From Bacillota bacterium (lineage in GTDB: Bacteria; Bacillota; Clostridia; Oscillospirales; Ruminococcaceae), in NCBI GenBank assembly GCA_023443315.1, contig JAEZVA010000069.1, forward strand, positions 1 through 18,798: a DNA stretch of 18,798 nucleotides, given 5' to 3'. Position numbers and translations under genes: made by a program. Each line of letters starts with the position of its first letter. Within the stretch, counting starts at the first letter, position 1. Shown here piece by piece: positions 1 to 6,378 of the stretch. The notes under the pieces were generated by a model, which was given only the letters and a program-made list of their open reading frames with translations, had not been told where the DNA came from and did no database searches.

Positions 1-69
1 TGTGATGTATACTTTATTTCAATGCTTGAAGTATATTCCGGCATAATATTTTTAATCGAGGTATTTCCA

Positions 70-342
70 TTGAATCATCAGGACAAGACGCTGGCATGCA
101 AAGAGTGCGGACAGGATTTCGTGTTCACCGCTAGTGAGCAGGATTTCTACGAAGAGAAGGGCTTTACCAATGAGCCTCAGAGATGTAAGCCCTGCCGCGA
201 CGCTCGCAAGAATGCTGGCAGACCCGCAAGAGAAATGTTTGATGCGGTTTGCGCTTCCTGCGGAAGTGCGTGCAAGGTTCCCTTCCAGCCTAGGGAAGAT
301 CGCCCGGTTTACTGCAGTGAGTGCTTCTCCAACCAGAGATAG
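70..342 (+). CDS. Small zinc-ribbon protein (CxxC-x17-CxxC)
   Basis: Encodes a 90-residue protein with two zinc-binding modules. The N-terminal part has a CKEC knuckle paired with a CKPC knuckle, the pattern of the 'probable zinc-ribbon' family. The C-terminal part has CASC, then exactly 17 residues, then CSEC, which fits the CxxC-x17-CxxC family of small Firmicutes proteins. A start at TTG (70) is chosen because a GAGG lies 8 nt upstream and the protein then begins directly ahead of the first knuckle. The in-frame ATG at 22 would add 16 hydrophobic residues without a ribosome site. The biological role is not known; zinc or nucleic-acid binding is an inference from the knuckles. It is monocistronic, closed by the terminator just downstream. 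Confidence 0.85.
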   Translation: MNHQDKTLACKECGQDFVFTASEQDFYEEKGFTNEPQRCKPCRDARKNAGRPAREMFDAVCASCGSACKVPFQPREDRPVYCSECFSNQR

Positions 343-367
343 TCACCCCCCAAAGTGAATACTGGAC

Positions 368-396
368 AAAATACGCCGAAAGGCGTATTTTTTTTT
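368..396 (+). terminator. Intrinsic terminator of the zinc-ribbon gene
   Basis: A perfect 10-bp stem (AAAATACGCC, 368-377, with its complement 382-391) closes a GAAA tetraloop and runs into a T tract to 396. It lies 26 nt after the stop codon. Confidence 0.9.
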
Positions 397-615
397 GCTA
401 TTTTTAAACGCAAACCATAGATAGCTTACTCAATTCCGCAACCTAGGCTTGATATCGTTACACAGGTGCCAAGCGGCGAACCCGAATTATGGTAATAATC
501 AGATTTGCTACATATTTTTAGGTGCTGCGTGTTCAGTCTAATCGTATCTTTCATAGGTCATCAACTCTTTTTATGCAGTTCTAAGTTTTTTGACCAACCA
601 TCAAGTGTCCAGGGA
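397..615. other. AT-rich intergenic stretch, no convincing gene
   Basis: Nothing here has a good ribosome site plus a recognisable product. The only item of note is a minus-strand 42-codon reading frame (426-554) with a Ser/Thr/Cys-rich C-terminus, treated as a finding rather than a gene. A 7-bp inverted repeat (CTGGACA at 362-368, TGTCCAG at 606-612) brackets the stretch but is too short to call as element ends. Confidence 0.6.
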
Positions 616-651
616 AGTTAAAAATCTCCCCTGACAAAAGTCAAGGGAGAT
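616..651 (-). terminator. Terminator of the methyltransferase gene
   Basis: A 12-position stem with one mismatch (624-635 with 640-651, loop AAAA) is followed on the minus strand by TTTTTAAC. It starts 8 nt beyond the methyltransferase stop codon. Confidence 0.85.
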
Positions 652-658
652 ATGAAAA

Positions 659-1414
659 CTACTTCAAGTTTTGAGACACAATCAAAAACCTGTGTTCTGT
701 AGTAGAAATGAAACCTCTCTGTTCAAGATTGTTCTGCAATGTGCATAATCTCTCGAAATTCTTTTCAACTGAAAACCCAGGAAAAGACCATTCGATGATC
801 TTAGCCCAAAAGACAATGGCTCCCACATCAAAGAATTTCAGCCTTGGAAAGGATTCGATTGAGTACTTAACAGCGAATCCGCAATCTTGAAATAACGGCA
901 ACTCCGTTTGCAACGAAAAGGCTGGATGGGCATAATCTTCAAGGTTAATACGCTTCTCCAGCGAAACACAGTTTTCACCCCCGACCTGCTGCGTGATAAA
1001 CATACCACCCGGTTTTAGCACACGCTTGACCTCATGCAAATCATACGATTCATGACGGTTAATCACAATATCGAAGCTATTGTCTGCAATAGGCAGAGGG
1101 GCATCTTCCTTTACAGGATAGACCCGAACGCCAAGAGGCGCGAGTTTATCCATGCATAATTGGATGTTGGGTGCCCACGCTTCGGTAACGGAGGTGTTTT
1201 CATGGGGATGCTTGAGTGAAAGCAAAAACTCTCCGCCGCCGGTTCCCATATCTAAAAGCTGATGGGTTGGGCAAAGGTGTTCCATAAGAATAGATTTGTA
1301 ATCCCAACCAAGCGGCTCATGCTGCCATCTGGATTGAATATGGGAAAAATCCCATCCTTGAAAGGCATGCTGTTGCTCTGCTAACCAATAATTCTTCAAT
1401 TCTTCGCAAGTCAT
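659..1414 (-). CDS. Class I SAM-dependent methyltransferase
   Basis: A 251-residue Rossmann-fold methyltransferase. SAM-binding motif I is LLDMGTGGGE (about residues 53-62). The FDIVINRHE strand (114-122) corresponds to motif IV, and RVLKPGGMF (131-139) is the usual strand-5 region of UbiE/Methyltransf_11-type enzymes. The substrate cannot be told; the C-terminal 100 residues are likely the substrate cap. The start is placed at ATG 1414 because AAAGGAGC lies 8 nt upstream; a longer frame to 1501 adds 29 hydrophobic residues and lacks a site. It is monocistronic with its own terminator. No neighbouring biosynthetic gene suggests a pathway. Confidence 0.85.
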   Translation of the reverse strand: MTCEELKNYWLAEQQHAFQGWDFSHIQSRWQHEPLGWDYKSILMEHLCPTHQLLDMGTGGGEFLLSLKHPHENTSVTEAWAPNIQLCMDKLAPLGVRVYPVKEDAPLPIADNSFDIVINRHESYDLHEVKRVLKPGGMFITQQVGGENCVSLEKRINLEDYAHPAFSLQTELPLFQDCGFAVKYSIESFPRLKFFDVGAIVFWAKIIEWSFPGFSVEKNFERLCTLQNNLEQRGFISTTEHRFLIVSQNLK

Positions 1415-1436
1415 ATAAGCTGCTCCTTTTTCAATT

Positions 1437-1465
1437 ATTAGATATATATTGAACAGGCACAGCAA
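1437..1465 (-). promoter_or_regulatory. Possible promoter of the methyltransferase gene
   Basis: Minus-strand TTGCTG (1460-1465), a 17-bp spacer and TCTAAT (1437-1442) lie just ahead of the ribosome site. The -35 is a weak match, so this is tentative. Confidence 0.35.
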
Positions 1466-1631
1466 TCCCGACAGCCAATAAAAACTAATCACTCGACACA
1501 ATCAGCTGTCAAAACACTGTGCCGAGCAGTTACCTCGAAAAAAGTGTTTGCAATTAATGCGATACATATTCCTCACCCGCTTTCATAGGAGATGCTTGAA
1601 GTATAGCATATCATCAAAAGAAACGGAAGCG

Positions 1632-1830
1632 TCAGATGTTTGGCACATAAGGCTTGTTATCGCGAAGAACAGTGTAGATAATAAAGGTCAGTTTTCGCGC
1701 TACAGTACCAACAGCATTATAGTGGTGTTTTCCCTCAATGTGTTTCTTTTGCTAGAAAGTAGATAGTACGAAATCCTTGAAAGCCGCGACAGGCACGACC
1801 AGCCAGATCGCGAGACGGAGAAGATGGGAA
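1632..1830 (-). pseudogene. Decayed 3' end of an IS110-family transposase
   Basis: One minus-strand frame ends in GKHHYNAVGTVARKL followed by FIIYTVLRDNKPY and a TGA stop at 1632-1634. This matches the signature C-terminus of IS116/IS110/IS902 transposases (GKHH..AVG.VARKL..IIY..LR.N.PY). The frame is broken by an in-frame TGA at 1735-1737, directly before GKHH, and by a TAA near 1845. The catalytic N-terminal DEDD part and any start codon are missing, so only about 65 codons survive. It lies between the methyltransferase and the tRNA operon's terminator. It is a relic, not an active element; IS110 elements lack terminal inverted repeats, so the original ends cannot be found. Confidence 0.75.
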
Positions 1831-1877
1831 CCACGTTTGAGTTTACTCTAATCCATTTTTGGCTGCCATAGGCACCT

Positions 1878-1934
1878 ACAAAAAAACAAGACACCAATCG
1901 TGATACATATGGTATCAAAATTAGTGTCTTGTTT
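1878..1934 (-). terminator. Terminator of the tRNA operon
   Basis: An 11-bp stem (1884-1894 with 1924-1934) encloses a second short hairpin (1901-1906 with 1912-1917). On the minus strand it is followed by a run of seven T. The first arm begins at the last base of the tRNA-Glu CCA end, so terminator and tRNA directly abut. Confidence 0.85.
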
Positions 1935-2008
1935 GGTGACCCGGACGGGAATCGAACCCGTGATACCGCCGTGAAAGGGCGGTGTCTTAACCGCTTGACC
2001 ACCGGGCC
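1934..2008 (-). tRNA. tRNA-Glu (UUC)
   Basis: A 75-nt cloverleaf with the acceptor stem GGCCCGG/CCGGGTC, a five-pair CCGCC/GGCGG anticodon stem and loop CTTTCAC giving anticodon TTC. The T arm contains GGTTCGATTCC, and the CCA end is encoded. It is the second gene of a tRNA-Met/tRNA-Glu operon. Spurious protein frames cross it on the same strand. Confidence 0.97.
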
Positions 2009-2057
2009 ATACAATACCGTTTTTTTGCGAAAGCACGCGTTACCACTTTGGGTAGTA

Positions 2058-2080
2058 AACGCCACCTGAAAGGTGGCGTT
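2058..2080 (-). other. Hairpin between the two tRNAs
   Basis: A perfect 10-bp stem (AACGCCACCT, 2058-2067, with 2071-2080) has a 3-nt loop and sits between tRNA-Met and tRNA-Glu. The minus strand after it reads TTTACTACC, so the T run is too short for a confident terminator. It may be a partial attenuator or a guide for processing the precursor. Confidence 0.6.
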
Positions 2081-2083
2081 GCC

Positions 2084-2160
2084 TGGTAGCGGTAGTAGGA
2101 TTCGAACCGACGACACTGCGGGTATGAACCGCATGCTCTAGCCACCTGAGCTATACCGCC
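2084..2160 (-). tRNA. tRNA-Met (CAU), elongator type
   Basis: A 77-nt cloverleaf with acceptor GGCGGTA/TACCGCT, anticodon stem TGCGG/CCGCA, loop TTCATAC (anticodon CAT) and encoded CCA. The first acceptor position is a G-U pair rather than the unpaired C-A of initiator tRNA, and the anticodon stem lacks the three consecutive G-C pairs of fMet. The close match to the usual Gram-positive elongator pattern argues against tRNA-Ile2 (CAU), although lysidine modification cannot be judged from sequence. Confidence 0.93.
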
Positions 2161-2201
2161 ATTTACTTTTGTCGCTGCTCTGCGAGCACCGAGCGAATTA
2201 A

Positions 2202-2230
2202 ATTATAATATATCCAGAGAGGGTTGTCAA
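2202..2230 (-). promoter_or_regulatory. Consensus sigma-A promoter of the tRNA operon
   Basis: On the minus strand, a perfect TTGACA (2225-2230), a 17-bp spacer and a perfect TATAAT (2202-2207) lie about 40 nt before tRNA-Met. This is the strongest promoter in the window, fitting a stable-RNA gene. Confidence 0.93.
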
Positions 2231-2286
2231 TACATTTTTTCGACGAAATACAAATATGATTTGCTTCAAAAACGGCTTTCAGATTC

Positions 2287-2436
2287 TTACATTTTGCAGT
2301 CCGCGTCATCGGCGACGTTGTTGGCAGCAAGTATGTCCTTTATCCTGTTAATCAATGGCGCGGGACAAACAGATACCCAACAAGCTGCACTGAAGTATCC
2401 GTCTAGTTGGCGCTTAAAGTAGCCGTGCTTTGTCAC
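2287..2436 (-). CDS. Possible small protein or gene remnant, unrecognised
   Basis: A 49-codon minus-strand frame runs from GTG (2436) to TAA (2287-2289). Its composition looks like a real protein: it contains KHGYFKRQLDGYF, then a Cys/Pro segment, then a helical RIKDILAANNV and an acidic tail. An in-frame TAG lies four codons upstream, so it is not the end of a longer intact gene. AGGGG sits only 3 nt before the GTG, a poor spacing. I do not recognise the family. It could be a small protein, or the last piece of a larger gene whose 5' part has been lost. Confidence 0.3.
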   Translation of the reverse strand: MTKHGYFKRQLDGYFSAACWVSVCPAPLINRIKDILAANNVADDADCKM

Positions 2437-2470
2437 AATCCCCTAAATACAAAAAAACTCGATAAAACGC

Positions 2471-2499
2471 TTGATTTTCCCTTGATTATTTGATAAGAT
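2471..2499 (+). promoter_or_regulatory. Likely rpmB promoter
   Basis: TTGATT (2471-2476), a 17-bp spacer and TAAGAT (2494-2499) precede rpmB by 45 bp. Both boxes are 4/6 matches, so the exact position is uncertain. Confidence 0.45.
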
Positions 2500-2544
2500 A
2501 CTACTGTTAACTTCTTGTTGTCATGAAAAAGGAGGTGCTGCACC

Positions 2545-2733
2545 ATGGCAAAATGCGATATCTGCGGAAAAGGTGTTACTTTTGGTATAAAGGTATCTCA
2601 CTCACATAGACGCTCCAACAGAACCTGGAAACCAAACATTAAGCGTGTAAAGGCTATTGTAAATGGTACTCCGTGCCATATCCACTCTTGCTCGCGCTGC
2701 CTGCGCTCAAACAAGGTAACTCGCGCCGTTTAA
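2545..2733 (+). CDS. rpmB: 50S ribosomal protein L28
   Basis: A 62-residue structural protein of the large ribosomal subunit, full length for the family. The N-terminus MAKCDICGKG followed by SHSHRRSNRTWKPN is the classic L28 signature. Cysteine pairs C4/C7 and C49/C52 make this the zinc-binding (C+) form; organisms that also carry a cysteine-free copy often regulate that copy by zinc, but no such copy is seen here. AAAGGAGGTG lies 8 nt before the ATG. It stands alone, as L28 often does in Firmicutes, with its own promoter and terminator. Confidence 0.98.
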   Translation: MAKCDICGKGVTFGIKVSHSHRRSNRTWKPNIKRVKAIVNGTPCHIHSCSRCLRSNKVTRAV

Positions 2734-2751
2734 TGGGCGACAATTCAATAA

Positions 2752-2796
2752 TGCAATAAAAACACTACCCAAGTTCAGGGTAGTTTTTTTATTGCA
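2752..2796. terminator. Two-way terminator between rpmB and the S51-like gene
   Basis: The core 7-bp stem ACTACCC/GGGTAGT (2764-2770 with 2778-2784) is extended, after one mismatch, by TGCAATAAAAA/TTTTTATTGCA (2752-2762 with 2786-2796). T runs follow the core on both strands, so it can end rpmB and also the convergent minus-strand gene. Confidence 0.88.
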
Positions 2797-2828
2797 CTTT
2801 TATTGATCTGTTAAGGATTGATATGGCT

Positions 2829-3611
2829 TTATCGATGGCGGTGTTGCTCGTAATCGTTTAATACAATACCGATCGGCTCGCCTTCATACAGCTGCGAAAG
2901 CGTGAGGGTCGTTTCGCTGAATACGGGAACAAAGTCGGCTAACGAATCGTTTGCAATAACCCGATAAAACAATGCCTCACCTAGAAAGGCACGATTGTGG
3001 TAGGTGTTATCCTTAATAAACAGCCCGTTACCGGTAGAAAGCGCAAAGCCCAGATTATTCTTACCCATCATAGACGCCGCAAACTCCTCGGTTACAAGGC
3101 TGTTCTCTGCCCCAATACACAACACACCATGCAAAAGCCCCATGCCCTGCAGTGTGACGATTATCGGGGTCTCTATGCCGACGCCGCTGATGCTATAGGC
3201 ATATCCACCCTCAAACAAAAACTTCGCCCCAAGGCCCTCCCCAGCCACTGTGGCACCGTGTCGATATGCTGCGACAACCCAGTCGGCAACGCCCATGCGC
3301 TTGATCTGCGCAATCGCACTGATGTTTTCTCCCCCGCCAAAGAAGATCAGTGAGGCGCGGTCAATCAGTTTCTTTGCATTATCGGGCGGTTCTAACGCAC
3401 CACGCAGCATGAGCACGTCTGTTTGGCACCCGAGCATGCCGCGGTAGAGCTGCTCGAATGAGCGGATATAGCCAGGGTCGTCGCCGCTTGCAAGGGGTAT
3501 GAGCACAACGCGAGGGCGAGGCTGCCCCGTGAGTTCGATTACCTCTCGGTGCATCGATAACGCATGCGGCATATGAAACCCGTGATTACCCAGTATTGCA
3601 AGCTTACCCAT
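2829..3611 (-). CDS. Peptidase S51-like protein, probably without nucleophile
   Basis: A 260-residue protein of the class-I glutamine-amidotransferase-like fold used by dipeptidase E and cyanophycinase (family S51). Seen: an N-terminal LAILGNHG strand, RVVLIPLASGDDPGY (34-48), the FFGGGEN turn (90-96) typical of the family, and a nucleophile-elbow region AGEGLGA (123-129). In active members that elbow reads AGxSAGA; here the serine position is Gly126. The protein is therefore probably not a serine peptidase, unless another residue takes over. ATG 3611 is chosen because GAAGG lies 7 nt upstream; the GTG at 3617 would overlap that site. No cyanophycin synthetase or transporter is adjacent. Confidence 0.75.
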   Translation of the reverse strand: MGKLAILGNHGFHMPHALSMHREVIELTGQPRPRVVLIPLASGDDPGYIRSFEQLYRGMLGCQTDVLMLRGALEPPDNAKKLIDRASLIFFGGGENISAIAQIKRMGVADWVVAAYRHGATVAGEGLGAKFLFEGGYAYSISGVGIETPIIVTLQGMGLLHGVLCIGAENSLVTEEFAASMMGKNNLGFALSTGNGLFIKDNTYHNRAFLGEALFYRVIANDSLADFVPVFSETTLTLSQLYEGEPIGIVLNDYEQHRHR

Positions 3612-3663
3612 TGTCACACCTTCATTCCTGCGTCTCTAACGATGATTTAAATCCTCTACTCTA

Positions 3664-3692
3664 ATTGTATATCGATTGTGTAAATTATGCAA
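3664..3692 (-). promoter_or_regulatory. Likely promoter of the S51-like gene
   Basis: Minus-strand TTGCAT (3687-3692), a 17-bp spacer and TACAAT (3664-3669) lie about 50 nt before the start codon. The -10 is a 5/6 match and the -35 a 3/6 match. Confidence 0.5.
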
Positions 3693-3738
3693 TAAAATAT
3701 AACGTACAATATAGCAAGCACAACGACACAACACATAA

Positions 3739-3770
3739 GCAGGCGGCAGGAATCCTTCCCTGCCGCCTGC
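3739..3770 (-). terminator. GC-rich hairpin after the SGNH hydrolase gene
   Basis: A perfect 12-bp stem (GCAGGCGGCAGG, 3739-3750, with 3759-3770) with an 8-nt loop lies 28 nt past the hydrolase stop. The minus strand continues TTATGTG, lacking a proper T run, so it is either a weak terminator or a transcript-end stabiliser. Confidence 0.55.
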
Positions 3771-3798
3771 TGCTAATGATATCCTGATGCGTGAAGAC

Positions 3799-4446
3799 CT
3801 ATTCCTTGACAAATGCCTTAATCCAGTTCTCTGCAATCAGCGCGTGTCCCTCCGGCGTAGGGTGAACCCCGTCTACGGTATAGTAAAGGGGACCGTTCCC
3901 GGTTTCTTTCATCGCGTCATCGAAGATCTGCTGAACATTAATAAGTCTTGTGTTATAGTCGTTTGCAACACGTTTCACCGCCGCGCGGCGGGCGTCCACA
4001 TCCTCGCGCCAATCCTGTTTGTCTTCGCTGTCCTCCAAAACAAAGGGGGATAGCAGGATAAAACGGGTAAAAGCGCTTTTCTCCTTGATGCGGTCAATGA
4101 GTTCGCGGTAAATCTGCTCATACCGCTCGATAGGGCTGGGAAGCCCCATATCAAAGATGCGCCAGGTATCATTGATGCCGATAAAGATGGATACGATGGA
4201 TGGAAAGGGGTGCAGCCCCAGGCAGTCGCGATGAAACCGTCGTTTGAGATCGGAGATGCGGTTTCCTGACACTCCCTTGTTTAAGAACTGCAGGTTGTAC
4301 TCGGGCAAACGCTCACGAAGAAGTTTTGCAACATATGCAGGATACCCTTCGCCAAGGCTTTCGCGAATAAAATAGCTTCTGCCCGTATCGGTAATGCTGT
4401 CGCCCTGAAAAAGAACAAACTCGTTTTTATCAAACTCGTAATTCAT
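3799..4446 (-). CDS. SGNH/GDSL-family hydrolase
   Basis: A 215-residue cytoplasmic esterase/lipase-type hydrolase; no signal peptide is seen. All four consensus blocks are present: FQGDSITD with nucleophile Ser17 (block I), NKGVSGN with Gly61 (block II), GIND with Asn92 (block III) and DGVHP with Asp192 and His195 (block V). The arrangement resembles the TAP/rhamnogalacturonan-acetylesterase-like branch, so deacetylation of sugars or short-chain esters is a reasonable guess, but the substrate cannot be read from sequence. The ribosome site is weak (CGGA 7 nt upstream). It starts 57 nt after the 513-residue lipoprotein gene with no clear terminator between, so read-through from that gene is likely. 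Confidence 0.93.
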   Translation of the reverse strand: MNYEFDKNEFVLFQGDSITDTGRSYFIRESLGEGYPAYVAKLLRERLPEYNLQFLNKGVSGNRISDLKRRFHRDCLGLHPFPSIVSIFIGINDTWRIFDMGLPSPIERYEQIYRELIDRIKEKSAFTRFILLSPFVLEDSEDKQDWREDVDARRAAVKRVANDYNTRLINVQQIFDDAMKETGNGPLYYTVDGVHPTPEGHALIAENWIKAFVKE

Positions 4447-4503
4447 ACCGACATCCGTTCCGCCTTACGGCATTTTATACTTGGGATGAACCGTTCTGTG
4501 TGA

Positions 4504-6045
4504 CTAGCGAATGGTAAATGCAGCGGCGTAGCTGGGATGCCACACCACCATCATGCCGCTTAACGGGGATACCCCCTCCCAAAAGCCTGTGGCGTCGTTC
4601 CATACCCAATCTCCTTGGATCGTGGGGCGCAACGATACCGGCTCGCCCTTGCCTTTATAGTAGGACACCCATATCTTTGTGCTGCTGCCGGGATAAACAA
4701 ACTGCCCCGAACGCGGTGTGCGGATAATGGGTCTGGGTACGCCGGGCTGGGTCTCGGTTGTTGCAAGTGTTGTCAGGTAGCCGCTATTGGTTCTGCGCTG
4801 CTCCTGCTGCTGTAGGAAGGTTTCATCCGCCATAGAGTCACTCACATAACGGGCGGATAAAAGCGGCGCGTCGTTGCCGAGTATATGCTCTACCAAATTA
4901 AGATAAAGCGGGTCGGTGTAAAGGTGCAGCGAGTCTGTGTTTGGGTCAAGCATCAGCTGCACACCAAATATTACGCGCAGCGCATCTAGCGAAAGGGTTA
5001 GGTTTTCCTCACTGTCTTTACCGATGGGGGTAATCGCCTCAATCCTTGCAGAATAAGAATTGTAGACAGTAACAGGCTTACCTGCAATCAGGTCGCTTAC
5101 CTCAAACTTTGGTGCAAGCTCCATATCGTTAAGCTTCTCTGTGTACAGTTGTTGTGCAACAACGGCAATCTGGGAATAATCCAGTATACCGGGAGTTCCT
5201 TGCGAGGTTTCCTTGAGCGGTAAAGAGAGTGACCTGATGTCAATTAAAAAACCATCCACACCGTTAAAGTAGAGGGTAAGCGCGTCGGTCTGTACGACGG
5301 GAACGTATGGTTTGCTTCGAATCATTACCTTATCCTCAGCCAGGTCATACAGCTTCTTCGCATCAGACAGCGTCGATATCCCCCATGTCGAGAGCGGTAC
5401 CGTAAGATTGTTGCTGTCGAGCACCTCGGTTGCATCGTAGGCGTTGAGAATTAGATTGTTGTATTTCAGCGGCAGTGTAACAGCCGGTGTAAACACAGAC
5501 GCATCGTCAAAGGTAACCAGTACACCATTTTCATCGTAGAGGCTGTCTCCGTTAAGCATAAGCCAATCGTGCAGCAAGCCTCTTGTGTCATACAACGGGC
5601 TATCAGGGTCTTCTAGGCTTGTGTTTAAGTCTGACCTGACGTATACGACGTCCTCCCCCGAAAAGATGAAGTAGCCGTTCTCATCCTGATAAAGGGTGTG
5701 ACCCGTTGGCAGAATAATGTTGGTGGACATCACGGTGTTCTCGCTGAGGTACCGCACCTGGCTATCAAAAATACGCTTGTGATTGATGGTGGCGAACTCG
5801 AGCATCACATCGCTGAGCGCCGTGTTCTGCGCGCCGATGGCGGGATACAACAAAATCTCGTTGAGCTGTTGCGTGCATTGCATCTCCTCGCTCTGAGACG
5901 ATGCAGGCGTGCTGCTGGGGGTAAGCTTCTGCCCTCCCTGCAGCCTGCCGCTTAAATCCTCCGCAACACTGCAGCCTGCCAGCGCAAGAACAAACGCGAC
6001 GGCAATTAGCAGAACGCGGGCTAATATTTTATTTTTTATAAGCAT
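4504..6045 (-). CDS. Lipoprotein of unknown function, stalk-like segment
   Basis: A 513-residue exported lipoprotein. The N-terminus MLIKNK is followed by a hydrophobic stretch ending in the lipobox LAGC (Cys25), then a Ser/Thr/Gln-rich linker (about 35-55). I recognise no enzymatic domain. Residues about 350-377 (SLDALRVIFGVQLMLDPNTDSLHLYTD) resemble the alpha/beta stalk unit of 'copper amine oxidase N-terminal' domains common on clostridial surfaces. The C-terminal 70 residues (PRSGQFVYPGSSTKIWVSYY onward) look like a beta-sandwich. ATG 6045 is chosen for its GGAGG 6 nt upstream and the intact signal peptide; a longer frame to 6315 is spurious because it crosses the promoter. Divergent from the M23 lipoprotein. 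Confidence 0.85.
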   Translation of the reverse strand: MLIKNKILARVLLIAVAFVLALAGCSVAEDLSGRLQGGQKLTPSSTPASSQSEEMQCTQQLNEILLYPAIGAQNTALSDVMLEFATINHKRIFDSQVRYLSENTVMSTNIILPTGHTLYQDENGYFIFSGEDVVYVRSDLNTSLEDPDSPLYDTRGLLHDWLMLNGDSLYDENGVLVTFDDASVFTPAVTLPLKYNNLILNAYDATEVLDSNNLTVPLSTWGISTLSDAKKLYDLAEDKVMIRSKPYVPVVQTDALTLYFNGVDGFLIDIRSLSLPLKETSQGTPGILDYSQIAVVAQQLYTEKLNDMELAPKFEVSDLIAGKPVTVYNSYSARIEAITPIGKDSEENLTLSLDALRVIFGVQLMLDPNTDSLHLYTDPLYLNLVEHILGNDAPLLSARYVSDSMADETFLQQQEQRRTNSGYLTTLATTETQPGVPRPIIRTPRSGQFVYPGSSTKIWVSYYKGKGEPVSLRPTIQGDWVWNDATGFWEGVSPLSGMMVVWHPSYAAAFTIR

Positions 6046-6149
6046 AGATTCCTCCGTTATTTTTGCGAAGGCTCCCCTCGCAGTCGTTGTTGGGACGGAA
6101 AAGCTGGGTATCTTTTGCAAATTCTCATCCCGATTCGATCTCGGCAACA

Positions 6150-6178
6150 ATTTTATCAGTATAATCTGGATTTTGCAA
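6150..6178 (-). promoter_or_regulatory. Promoter of the 513-residue lipoprotein gene
   Basis: Minus-strand TTGCAA (6173-6178), a 17-bp spacer and TAAAAT (6150-6155). This gives a leader of about 100 nt. It shares a 333-bp divergent intergenic region with the M23 gene's promoter. Confidence 0.7.
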
Positions 6179-6294
6179 GCTTTAAGACGTTTTTCATGGA
6201 TAATCATCAAAAATAGTGGTAAATACCCCGTACATTTGCTTTGTTTACCTATTTTCCTAGCTATGGAAAGCGGTTGTGTCGCGTATGGGGTTCG

Positions 6295-6323
6295 TTTACT
6301 TTGCTTTTGATTCATGGTAAAAT
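6295..6323 (+). promoter_or_regulatory. Promoter of the M23 lipoprotein gene
   Basis: TTTACT (6295-6300), a 17-bp spacer and TAAAAT (6318-6323), followed 25 nt later by AAAGGAGGG (6346-6354). It places the transcription start near 6330, so the whole translation start region is in the transcript. Confidence 0.6.
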
Positions 6324-6378
6324 AATGTCATGAAAACAAACAGATAAAGGAGGGCTTTTTATCCGCAGCAGACATTAT

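Noticed and set aside
362..612. Possible insertion-element ends (CTGGACA / TGTCCAG)
   Set aside because: Only 7 bp of inverted repeat, no target duplication seen and no transposase remnant between them.
22..1605. Direct repeat ATGCTTGAAGTATA at 22-35 and 1592-1605
   Set aside because: A single 14-bp match is about what chance gives in a window of this size, and no element structure surrounds it.
1700..2134. Open reading frames of 144 and 62 codons on the minus strand
   Set aside because: They run across the tRNA-Met and tRNA-Glu genes and the tRNA terminator; they have no ribosome site.
6046..6315. N-terminal 90-residue extension of the 513-residue lipoprotein
   Set aside because: It crosses the gene's own promoter and would bury the signal peptide and lipobox inside the protein.
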